From NCBI RefSeq assembly GCF_009811555.1, contig NZ_BLIN01000005.1, positions 1,121,001 to 1,185,000 of the forward strand: 64,000 nt of DNA, written 5' to 3'. The stretch comes from Streptomyces caniferus. Lineage in GTDB: Bacteria; Actinomycetota; Actinomycetes; Streptomycetales; Streptomycetaceae. The notes beneath the pieces were generated by a model. The model was not told the origin of the DNA and did no database searches. It saw nothing but the letters and a program-made list of their open reading frames with translations. Made by a program: the position numbers and the translations under genes. The number at the start of each line of letters is the position of its first letter. The stretch's first letter is position 1. Of this stretch, positions 1-7,746 are shown in pieces.

Positions 1-369
1 GGGGACATACGGCGCCGGGTCCTCGACCTCACCGACGGCGGCGCCGACGTGGTGGTCGACTACCAGGGCAAGGACACCTGGCCCCTCTCCCTGCGCTCCG
101 CACGCCGCGAAGGCCGCATCGTGACCTGCGGCGCGACGACCGGCTACGAGGCGATCACCGACCTGCGCTACGTGTGGTCCCGTCAGCTGGACATCCTCGG
201 CTCCAACGCGTGGCGCCGCGAGGATCTGCACACGGTTGTCGAACTCGTGGCCACCGACGCCCTGGAACCGGCGGTGCACGCCGAGTTCGCCCTGTCCCGT
301 GCCGGCGAGGCGGTCGCCGAGCTGGAGGAGCGCCGCGCGTTCGGGAAGGTCGTCATCCGTGCGGCGTGA
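1..369 (+). CDS. Zinc-type alcohol dehydrogenase / quinone oxidoreductase family (MDR), C-terminal part
   Basis: Only the last 122 codons are present; the gene enters from the left edge in frame 1. The visible part is the end of the NAD(P)-binding Rossmann domain of medium-chain dehydrogenases: a G-x-I-V-T-C-G strand segment (REGRIVTCGATTG) followed by the family's usual last strand and helix, ending in a LEERRAFGKVVI-like tail that matches the common RLEERRHFGKIVL ending. The catalytic zinc and cofactor glycine motifs would lie upstream, so substrate and exact subfamily cannot be judged. It ends 39 bp before the GH3 gene and is probably co-transcribed with it. Family call is fairly sure; function is open. 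Confidence 0.8.
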   Translation, partial: GDIRRRVLDLTDGGADVVVDYQGKDTWPLSLRSARREGRIVTCGATTGYEAITDLRYVWSRQLDILGSNAWRREDLHTVVELVATDALEPAVHAEFALSRAGEAVAELEERRAFGKVVIRAA

Positions 370-408
370 ACCCACTCCTGTTCCGGCACGACCCCGGAGG
401 AAACGGCT

Positions 409-2085
409 TTGGCTATGACGGGCAAGACCGCACACGACCAGGACTTCCTCTCCAGGACGCAGAGCGCGCTGGCGATGCAGCGGAAGATCTGCGCACAACC
501 CGAGGAAACGGCCGAGCACGTGCTCTGCGACATCCTCGCGGGCTCACGCGACACCGGCTTCGGCCGCGAACACGGCCTGGGCCGGGTCCGCACGCGCCAG
601 GAGTGGCAGCGCGCCGTGCCCATCCGCCGCTACGACGAGCTGGCCCCCTACGTCGAGCGGCAGCTCACCGGCGAGCGCCGCGTCCTCACCTCCGACGACC
701 CCTACGCCTTCCTGCGCACCTCGGGCTCGACCGGCCGCGCGAAGCTGGTGCCCACCACCGGACACTGGCGCCGCGCCTATCGCGGGCCGGCGCTGTACGC
801 GCAGTGGGGCCTGTACTTCGAGCAGATCGGCGCCGAGCGGCTCACCGGCGACGAGGTCCTCGACCTGTCCTGGGAACCCGCCCCCGCACTGGACCAGCTG
901 CACGGATTCCCCGTCTACGGCATCACCGAGCGTCCTGTGCCGGACGACCCGGAGGACTGGAATCCGCCGTGGCGCGCGGAGAGCTGGTTCCCCCGTGACG
1001 CCGACTCCCCCACCATGGCCGGGCTGCTCTACCGGAAACTCCTGCAGCTCGCCGACCGTGACCTGCGGCTGATCGTCTCCGTGAACCCGTCCAAGATCGT
1101 CCTGCTCGCCGAGGCGCTGAAGGAGAACGGCGAACGCCTGGTCCGGGAGCTGCACGACGGCTGCGGCACGGCCGCGGATCCCGCCCTGGCCCGCAGACTC
1201 GCCGCCGCCTTCGACCGCGCGGACGGCCGGCCGCTGCTCACCGACCTGTGGCCCCGCCTGAGCCTGCTGGTGTGCTGGAACTCCGCCTCCGCGGCGCTGT
1301 ACCGGCCCTGGCTGTCCCGGCTGGCGCCCGGCGTGGCAACGTTGCCGTTCAGCACCACCGGCACCGAGGGAATCGTCACGCTGCCCGTGGACGACCACCC
1401 CTCCGCGGGCCCACTGGCAGTCGACCAGGGGCACTTCGAGTTCGTGCCGTGGGACGAACTCGACGACGGGAGACCACTGCCCGCGGACAGCCCCACCCTC
1501 GGCTACGACGAACTGGAGGCCGGCACCGACTACCGGCTCGTCATGAGCCAGGCCAACGGCCTCTACCGCTACGACGTGGGCGACGTCTACCGCATGGTGG
1601 GCTCGGTCGGCGCGACGCCACGGCTGGAGTTCCTCGGACGTGCCGGCTTCCAGAGCTCGTTCACGGGAGAGAAGCTCACCGAGCCCGACATCCACACCGC
1701 GGTGATCCGCGTCCTCGGCAGCGGGTCGGTCGACCACCCCCACTTCTCCGCCGTCCCGGTCTGGGGCACTCCACCGCACTACGTGGTCGCCATCGAATGG
1801 GCCGGCACTTCCCGCGCCGTGCACACGCAGGACACCGCACACCGCATCGACGCCGTACTCCAGGAAGTCAACGTCGAATACGCGGACAAGCGCCGCAGCG
1901 GACGTCTGCGCCCCCTGCAAGTCCTGCCCCTGGTGCCGGGAGCCTTCCGGACGATCACCGAACGCCGGTTCCGCCAGGGCACCGCCGGCGCCCAGATCAA
2001 GCACCACTGGCTGCAGAAGGACACGGCCTTCCTCGACACGCTGCGCGAACTCGGCCTCGTCCGTGCGCGCCCGACGGAAAAGTGA
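409..2085 (+). CDS. GH3-family acyl-acid amido synthetase (auxin-responsive GH3 homologue)
   Basis: This 558-residue protein matches the length of GH3 adenylating enzymes, which activate a carboxylic acid with ATP and join it to an amino acid or amine. Seen in the sequence are the adenylate-forming motif TSGSTGRAK (about 104-112), a second segment FSTTGTEG, and the YRYDVGD motif (about 386-392) that closes the GH3 active site. The TTG start is chosen because GGAGG lies 8 bases ahead; an ATG two codons in is too far from it. The LLM oxidoreductase starts 4 bp after the stop, so the two are probably translated together. Bacterial GH3 members are uncommon, and the acid and amine substrates here are unknown. 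Confidence 0.85.
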   Translation: MAMTGKTAHDQDFLSRTQSALAMQRKICAQPEETAEHVLCDILAGSRDTGFGREHGLGRVRTRQEWQRAVPIRRYDELAPYVERQLTGERRVLTSDDPYAFLRTSGSTGRAKLVPTTGHWRRAYRGPALYAQWGLYFEQIGAERLTGDEVLDLSWEPAPALDQLHGFPVYGITERPVPDDPEDWNPPWRAESWFPRDADSPTMAGLLYRKLLQLADRDLRLIVSVNPSKIVLLAEALKENGERLVRELHDGCGTAADPALARRLAAAFDRADGRPLLTDLWPRLSLLVCWNSASAALYRPWLSRLAPGVATLPFSTTGTEGIVTLPVDDHPSAGPLAVDQGHFEFVPWDELDDGRPLPADSPTLGYDELEAGTDYRLVMSQANGLYRYDVGDVYRMVGSVGATPRLEFLGRAGFQSSFTGEKLTEPDIHTAVIRVLGSGSVDHPHFSAVPVWGTPPHYVVAIEWAGTSRAVHTQDTAHRIDAVLQEVNVEYADKRRSGRLRPLQVLPLVPGAFRTITERRFRQGTAGAQIKHHWLQKDTAFLDTLRELGLVRARPTEK

Positions 2086-2089
2086 CGCC

Positions 2090-3007
2090 ATGCGTATCGG
2101 ATTCGCCGCACCGGTGTCCGGCCCCTGGGCCACGCCGGACACCGCCGTACACGTCGCGCGCAGCGCCGAAGACCTCGGGTACGACTCGCTGTGGACCTAC
2201 CAACGGGTCCTCGGCGCCGCCGACGACTCCTGGGGCGAGGCCAACCGCGGCGTCCACGACCCCCTGGTCACCCTGTCGTTCCTGGCCGCCCACACCACGC
2301 GGATCCGCCTCGGGGTCGCCGTCCTGGTCATGCCGCTGCACACCCCCGCCGTGCTGGCGAAGCAGCTCACCACGCTCGACCTGCTCTCCGGCGGGCGACT
2401 CGACGTGGGCCTCGGCAACGGCTGGGCGGCCGAGGAGTACGCGGCGGCCGGCGTGACCACGACGGGCCTGGGCCGCCGCGCCGACGATTTCCTCGCCTGC
2501 CTGCGGGCCCTGTGGGCCGAGGAGCCCGTGGTGGAACACGACGGCCCCTTCTACCGTGTTCCGCCCTCCCGGTTCGCCCCCGGTCCCGCCCAGTCCCCGC
2601 ACCCACCGCTCCTGCTGGGCGGCAGCGCGCCCGCCGCGCTGCGCCGCGCCGGTCGCCTCTGCGACGGCTGGATCGCGAGCAGCAAGGCCACCCCCGCCGC
2701 CATCCGTGACGCCATCGCCGTCGTACGCGACAGCGCCGAGCAAGCGGGACGCGACCCTGCGACACTCCGTTTCGTCTGCCGTGCTCCGGTGCGGCTCCGC
2801 CCACGACCGGCCCCCGACCAGCCGCTGTTCACCGGCACCGCGGACAAGATCCGGGCCGATCTCGCCGGGCTCGCGGACACCGGGCTCACCGAGATCTTCG
2901 TGGACCCGAACTTCGACCCCGGGATCGGTTCCCCCGACGCGCCGGCCGACGAGGCGGCGAGCCGAGTCGACCTGCTGCTCCGTGAACTGGCCCCCACGAC
3001 CTGGTGA
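2090..3007 (+). CDS. LLM-class flavin/F420-dependent oxidoreductase
   Basis: The protein has 305 residues and a luciferase-like monooxygenase fold. It opens MRIGFAAPVSGPW, continues with an AEDLGYDSLW segment typical of the family, then a TTLDLLSGGRLDVGLGNGW stretch and the LLLGGSAPAALRRA strand near residue 180, which usually contacts the cofactor phosphate. The family uses reduced F420 or FMN; in actinomycetes F420 is more common, but the sequence alone does not decide. Start is the ATG 4 bp after the GH3 stop; an in-frame GTG further up lies inside GH3. It sits between GH3 and an FAH-family gene, so it probably oxidises or reduces an intermediate of the same small pathway. Confidence 0.85.
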   Translation: MRIGFAAPVSGPWATPDTAVHVARSAEDLGYDSLWTYQRVLGAADDSWGEANRGVHDPLVTLSFLAAHTTRIRLGVAVLVMPLHTPAVLAKQLTTLDLLSGGRLDVGLGNGWAAEEYAAAGVTTTGLGRRADDFLACLRALWAEEPVVEHDGPFYRVPPSRFAPGPAQSPHPPLLLGGSAPAALRRAGRLCDGWIASSKATPAAIRDAIAVVRDSAEQAGRDPATLRFVCRAPVRLRPRPAPDQPLFTGTADKIRADLAGLADTGLTEIFVDPNFDPGIGSPDAPADEAASRVDLLLRELAPTTW

Positions 3008-3020
3008 GAGGACGAACCCC

Positions 3021-3791
3021 GTGTTGATCGCACGTGTCGCCGTAGGAGACGACCGGGCATACGCCCGTGTCGACACCGACGCCGGACGGGTCCACCTGCT
3101 GTCGGGCACCCCCTTCGACGAGATCCGGCCGACCGGGGAGACCCGGCCGCTGGCCGAGGTCCGCCTGCTCGCTCCGACCGAGCCCAGCAAGGTGCTGGTC
3201 GCCGGTCGCAACTACGGTGACGTCGTCACCCCGGACCTGGTCGTCTTCATGAAGCCGTCCACCGCCGTCGTCGGCCCGGGCAGCCCCGTTCTGCTGCCCG
3301 CGGAGTCCGAGGAGGTCCGCTACGAGGGAGAACTCGCCGTGGTCATCGGCCGCCGCTGCCGTGACGTGCCCGAAGCCGTCGCGGACCAGGTGGTGTTCGG
3401 GTACACCTGCGCCAACGACGTCACCGCCTGGGACGTCGGGGCACCGAACGGCCACTGGACCAGGGCCAAGAGCTTCGACACCTTCTGTCCCCTGGGACCG
3501 TGGATCCGCACCGACCTCGACCCCATGGACCTCGCCCTGCGCACGACCGTCAACGGCGTCGTACGCCAGGACGGTTCGACCAAGGAGATGAACAGGGACG
3601 TCCGCGCGCTGGTGTCCCGCTGCAGCACCCTGATGACCCTGCTGCCCGGCGACGTGATCCTCACCGGCACGCCGGCAGGCGCAGGCGTCCTGCGCCCGGG
3701 CGACGAGGTCACCGTAGAGATCGACGAAATCGGCTCACTCTCCCACCCTGTGGCCAACCATCAGGTGCCCGCACCAGATGCCCCCGCGTGA
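3021..3791 (+). CDS. Fumarylacetoacetate hydrolase (FAH) family protein
   Basis: A 256-residue protein of the FAH / 2-hydroxyhepta-2,4-diene-1,7-dioate isomerase family, which cleaves or isomerises oxo-acids using a divalent metal. Visible family motifs are the KVLVAGRNYGDV entry, VRYEGELAVVIG (metal-binding Glu), YTCANDVTAWD (metal-binding Asp), RAKSFDTFCPLGPW, LMTLLPGDVILTGTPAG and the ending PGDEVTVEIDEIG. The GTG start follows a GAGAGG site and lies 13 bp after the LLM gene, giving a short N-terminal domain (about 50 residues) before the catalytic core, normal for short FAH proteins. Substrate unknown. The position downstream of GH3 and LLM suggests a shared catabolic or tailoring pathway. 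Confidence 0.88.
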   Translation: MLIARVAVGDDRAYARVDTDAGRVHLLSGTPFDEIRPTGETRPLAEVRLLAPTEPSKVLVAGRNYGDVVTPDLVVFMKPSTAVVGPGSPVLLPAESEEVRYEGELAVVIGRRCRDVPEAVADQVVFGYTCANDVTAWDVGAPNGHWTRAKSFDTFCPLGPWIRTDLDPMDLALRTTVNGVVRQDGSTKEMNRDVRALVSRCSTLMTLLPGDVILTGTPAGAGVLRPGDEVTVEIDEIGSLSHPVANHQVPAPDAPA

Positions 3792-3994
3792 CCGACACAC
3801 TGTCCGCGGCGGCGGTGCCCGAGGGGGAATTGCGCTTCCTGTAGCTCCACACCACACAAGGGAATCCGTCGACGCGAGCCTCATGGGCAACGATTTACGA
3901 AGATCTATGGCGTTCCAGCGATGAAATCAGTACCGTCCCCGTCGTTGGCCCGCCATGGGCACCTGCACGCGGTCCGTCCAGAGAGGAACCATCC

Positions 3995-4675
3995 ATGGAC
4001 TCCGGTTCTCCCGATCGGCAGCTGCCGGTCACCGAGCGCACGCGTCACCACCGCTTGCGCGAGCAGGGCAGCCTGGACCGTGATCAGCTCGACGCGATCC
4101 TCGACGCCGGGTTCCTCTGCCACCTCGGCGTCACCGTCGACGGAAACCTTTTGGTGGTGCCGACCGTCTACGGGTCCGACGGCAGCACCTTGTACTTTCA
4201 CGGTTCGGTCGCCAGCCGCAGCCTGGTCGCCTCCCCCGCCGCGGCGGTCTGTGTCACCGTCACCCATGTCGACGGCCTCGTCCTGGCCCGCTCGGTCTTC
4301 GAGCACGGGGTCAACTACCGCAGCGCCATGATCTTCGGCGTCCCCAGGATCGTCACGGACCCCGAAGAGAAGCTCGCCGGCCTGCGCTGCCTGGCCGAGC
4401 ACGCGACACCGGGTCAGTGGGATTACGCCCGCCGCCCCAGCCGCAAGGAACTGGCCGCAACGTCTCTGCTCGCCCTCTCCCTCGACGAAGCGTCCGTCAA
4501 GATACGCACCGGCGCCCCCGACGACGGCGACAGTGAGGACGCCCAACTGGGCCTGTGGGCAGGTGTCCTGCCGCTGCGAGCCACATGGGGCGACCTGGAA
4601 CCGGACCCGCTCCTGCCCCCGGCCACCGAGACCCCCGCCCACCTGACGAAGCGAGTCGGCACCGCCGCGAACTGA
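3995..4675 (+). CDS. Pyridoxamine 5'-phosphate oxidase (PPOX)-fold protein
   Basis: This 226-residue protein belongs to the flavin-binding split-barrel group. It shows FLCHLGVTVDGNLLVVPT near residue 40, a LYFHGSVASRSL segment that in this family contacts the flavin phosphate, and VCVTVTHVDGLVLARS. It is clearly paralogous to the PPOX gene at 32574: the core block CVTVTHVDGLVLARS and the ELAAT and GVLP segments are shared. The ATG start has AGAGGA about 7 bases ahead. It lies 200 bp after the FAH gene, so it may have its own promoter. True pyridoxamine oxidase activity is not implied; these proteins often bind FMN or F420. Confidence 0.82.
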   Translation: MDSGSPDRQLPVTERTRHHRLREQGSLDRDQLDAILDAGFLCHLGVTVDGNLLVVPTVYGSDGSTLYFHGSVASRSLVASPAAAVCVTVTHVDGLVLARSVFEHGVNYRSAMIFGVPRIVTDPEEKLAGLRCLAEHATPGQWDYARRPSRKELAATSLLALSLDEASVKIRTGAPDDGDSEDAQLGLWAGVLPLRATWGDLEPDPLLPPATETPAHLTKRVGTAAN

Positions 4676-4823
4676 GCGCCACGGACAGGGCACTCACCAG
4701 GCGCGGGGCACCCCCGGCCCAGACGAACCGGCCTCCGTGATGCCGTCCTCCGCGGCGGTCAGGGGCCGTTGAGGCCGGCCTGCTGTGGCCGCCGCCATCG
4801 GCGGCATTACCTAGATCCCACGC

Positions 4824-6137
4824 CTATTTGCCCAGGTCAGACGGGTGTGGCTGGCTGAGGGACCTGAGGTCGGTCTCGTCGACGCAGGCGGTCGACCGAG
4901 AGCTGGCCGCGGGATCGTGACGCGGCCTCCCAGGCAGCAGGCGCCCGCCGAGTAGGACCGCGCAGGCCCCCACGGTCAGCAGCCCGCCGACGAGGAAGGT
5001 GCCGCGCACGTCGGCGAGCGGCAGGACGAGTCCGCCGAGCGCGGCGCCCGCCGCGATACCGGCGTTGTAGGCACCGGAGTTCGCCGCGAGCGCGATATCG
5101 GTGCGTCCTGGTGCGCAATGCAGCATGGTGTTCTGGGTGGTCATGAACACCGGCCCGAGGGCACCGCCCATCAGCGCCAGGAACGCCACCGCTGCCACCG
5201 GGTGGGTGCCCGCCGCGTACAGGCCGAGCATGCCCACCGCCTGCGTGGCTGCGGCAGTGGCCGGCGCGGCGTGCGGAAAGCGGTCCAGCAGTGCCCCGGT
5301 GATGCTCACCCCTGCCAGACACGCAGCACCGAATGCCACGAGCAGGGCAGTGACCGTGCTCGGGGAGAACCCGCTCACCTCGCCCAGGAACTTCACGATG
5401 TAGGTGTATCCCGTGAACGCCCCCGTGGCGGACAAGGTCCCGGCTGCCAGCACGATTCCGAACCGGCGGGCGTCGGGACTTGTTCCGTAGGCGGCCCGCT
5501 CTTCGTCCGGACGCGAGGCCGGCAGCAGAACGGCAATCGTCACCAGCGCGATGAGCCCCGGAGCCGCCGGCATGGCGACGGGCACCTGCCAGTCGCTCTG
5601 CCGGCCCAGCCAGGTCCCTGCGGGAACGCCGCATACGAGGGCGAGCGAACCGGCGACGGACAGCGCCCCCACCACACGCCCGCGGACCTCGGGCGCGAAC
5701 AGGCCCACCGCGACCGGCCCCATCACGGCCCAGAACAGTGCCTGGGCGAGCGCGGTCAGCAGCCGCGCCACGAGGAGCAGACCGTAGGAGGTGGCCAGCG
5801 CCGCAACCAGACTGGACACGACGAGCGCGGCCAGCAGCCCCGTGAGTACATGACGTCGGGGCACGGCCCGCATGACGTGGGCGAGCGGCAGGGATGCGAC
5901 GGCAACCATCACGCCGTAACCGGTGACCAAGAGACCGACCGCCGACACGGACACCCGCAGGCTTGCGGAGATGAGCTCCAGGAGGCCGACCGGCAGGTTC
6001 TCCGCCGTGTTGAAGGTGAAGGCAGCCAGCATGAGGGCCAGGAGCACCGCCACCCTGTGCCACGGAGCCGGCCGCGGCGTGACCCTACGGGCGCTTCCTG
6101 CCCTCGCCCGGTGCGCCTGCTCCGTGGCACCGTCCAT
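4824..6137 (-). CDS. MFS transporter, DHA1-like drug exporter (Cmx/AraJ type)
   Basis: A 437-residue major facilitator with about 12 hydrophobic segments, N-terminus cytoplasmic after a short basic tail. The motif-A region between helices 2 and 3 reads HVMRAVPRRHVLTG, and helix 4 begins LLVARLLTALAQALFWAVMG, typical of proton-driven sugar-efflux and chloramphenicol-type exporters. The second half follows a charged loop around residue 215. The ATG start is supported by GTGAGG upstream. It likely exports a small molecule by proton antiport; the substrate cannot be told. It stands alone, convergent with the PPOX gene. Confidence 0.85.
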   Translation of the reverse strand: MDGATEQAHRARAGSARRVTPRPAPWHRVAVLLALMLAAFTFNTAENLPVGLLELISASLRVSVSAVGLLVTGYGVMVAVASLPLAHVMRAVPRRHVLTGLLAALVVSSLVAALATSYGLLLVARLLTALAQALFWAVMGPVAVGLFAPEVRGRVVGALSVAGSLALVCGVPAGTWLGRQSDWQVPVAMPAAPGLIALVTIAVLLPASRPDEERAAYGTSPDARRFGIVLAAGTLSATGAFTGYTYIVKFLGEVSGFSPSTVTALLVAFGAACLAGVSITGALLDRFPHAAPATAAATQAVGMLGLYAAGTHPVAAVAFLALMGGALGPVFMTTQNTMLHCAPGRTDIALAANSGAYNAGIAAGAALGGLVLPLADVRGTFLVGGLLTVGACAVLLGGRLLPGRPRHDPAASSRSTACVDETDLRSLSQPHPSDLGK

Positions 6138-6409
6138 GGAAGTACCTCACCGGGTTCACCGGCCCCGCCGCAACCGAATTCATCCGCCGCGTGGGGTGAC
6201 GCTCAAATGATCAAGCATGGCCTTCGGTCTCGCCCATTCACGCCGATGCGGGCCGCGGCCAGGTCCTGCTGACGTTCCTGGAGGCGATCGGCGAGTGGTC
6301 GCGGCCTTGGCCAGAACAGTCAAGGGCGATGCCGGCTGGCCGCGAAGTGGGCCACAAGGTCGGGCAGGTAGGCCGGCGAGCCCGTTGCTCTCGGGTGCGG
6401 CGGGTGTCG

Positions 6410-7345
6410 CTACCGGCGGCGTGCTTCGTCGGCGCGGCCGCCGGCGCCCAGGAGGCCGGTTGCTTCGAAGGGGGTGCGGGCGGCCAGCCGGGGCAGTTCC
6501 CGTCGTGAGAGTCGGGTGACGACGGCCGGCAGAGCGGCACGTACCCCTTGTGCGGCACGGAGCCAGCCCGGTACGTAGACGGCGACCGAACGGCGTTCCA
6601 CTGCGGTGACCAGCCGGGCGGCGACCCACTCGGCGGGGTGGACCTTCCTCGCGGGCGGGGGCATGTGGGCACGGAGTTCACGGAGCACGGGGTGCTGGTC
6701 CGCGTCCCTGATCATGTCGGTGTCGGTCCAGTTCAGATAGGCGATCCCGACTCCCACGCCTTCGGGGGCGAGTTCGGCGCGCAGCGAGTGCGCGAACGAT
6801 TCCACCCCGGCCTTCGAAGCGCAGTACGCGCTCATCAGGGGAGCTGCTCCGATGGAGGCCAGCGAGGCGACCTGCAGGAAGTATCCGTGCGAGGCGAGCA
6901 GGTCCGGCAAGAAGGAGCGGGCGGTGATCGAGCTGCCGATCAGATTGACCTCGATCACGCGTCGCCAGGTGTCCGGATCGGACCCGACGAAGGGCCCGCC
7001 CTCGGCGATCCCCGCGTTCGCCACGACGATGGACGCCGGCCCCAGGCGGTCGCGGACCTCCTCGGCCACCTGCCTCATGGCCTCGTCGTCGGTGACATCG
7101 ACGCCCCAGCAGTACGCGTCCGTCGGAAGGGCGGATGCCACTCGGCGGAGAGCCGCCTCCTCCCGCCCCAGCAGGGCCACCCGGGCTCCGCGGCGGGTCA
7201 GCTCGCGGGCGGTCTCCTTCCCCAGACCGCGCGCCGCCCCGGTCACCACCGCGGTGCGGCCCTGCAACGGAAGCGGTCGTTCCGGGCAGGTCATCGAGCG
7301 CGGTCGTGGTGCATGCAGCGATGCGTGTCGCGGTGTGTGGGGCAT
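6410..7345 (-). CDS. Short-chain dehydrogenase/reductase (SDR)
   Basis: A 311-residue classical SDR. After a 28-residue leader it shows the NAD(P) motif TGAARGLG, the Asp in VDVTDD, the NAG motif, and the catalytic Ser and Y-C-A-S-K set (SAYCASKAG). The C-terminal 70 residues carry basic and hydrophobic stretches (VYVPGWLRAAQGVRAALPAV) seen in SDR proteins that sit on membranes. AGGAG lies about 7 bases ahead of the ATG. It is divergent from the ATPase gene across a 400-bp spacer. Substrate unknown; a lipid, steroid or polyketide alcohol/ketone is a guess based on the membrane-like tail. Confidence 0.88.
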   Translation of the reverse strand: MPHTPRHASLHAPRPRSMTCPERPLPLQGRTAVVTGAARGLGKETARELTRRGARVALLGREEAALRRVASALPTDAYCWGVDVTDDEAMRQVAEEVRDRLGPASIVVANAGIAEGGPFVGSDPDTWRRVIEVNLIGSSITARSFLPDLLASHGYFLQVASLASIGAAPLMSAYCASKAGVESFAHSLRAELAPEGVGVGIAYLNWTDTDMIRDADQHPVLRELRAHMPPPARKVHPAEWVAARLVTAVERRSVAVYVPGWLRAAQGVRAALPAVVTRLSRRELPRLAARTPFEATGLLGAGGRADEARRR

Positions 7346-7746
7346 CGAGCACTCCTGATGACGAGCGATCGGACAGGCCCGGTCCCCTCGACCGGCAACC
7401 GCCGACCGCAGCCCCTTTCACCGTAGGTGCGCCGGGGCACCTACGCGCGCTGGTGGCCCAGGACGGCACGGAGCCCCCAGGCCGGGCCGGCAGTGCCGGG
7501 ACGACGTGCGTGCCAAGACGGCGTGGAGCCCTGGCCTCCCCAAGGCCATACGGGACGGACCATGCCACCATGCCCGCCCCGCTCCGCCGCCGATCCGCTG
7601 GTCGCACCTTGGTTGAACCGGTGGCACGTTGTGCGCACGCGTGCCAACCTTCTGTAATCAGCCGACGACTGCCGTCGCTGACATCACAGTTGCCGACATC
7701 AGTCGCTGTCCTGGACAGCCGCTGTCTTCACGGGGGGCCGAGCAGC
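7346..7746. other. Divergent intergenic region between SDR and ATPase genes
   Basis: No convincing gene is seen in this 400-bp spacer. It should carry the promoters for both flanking genes. The one clear structure is an inverted repeat at 7622-7646, listed separately. Confidence 0.5.
7622..7646. promoter_or_regulatory. Inverted repeat TGGCACG-N11-CGTGCCA
   Basis: Two perfect 7-bp arms (7622-7628 and 7640-7646) separated by 11 bases lie 100 bp ahead of the ATPase start. The arm spacing of about 18 bases suits a dimeric regulator better than a terminator. No regulator gene lies beside it, so the binding protein is unknown. Confidence 0.35.

Noticed and set aside
7135..7746. N-terminal extension of the ATPase
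   Set aside because: The first 200 codons of the frame lie opposite the SDR start and in the spacer; protein-like sequence begins at GTG 7747.
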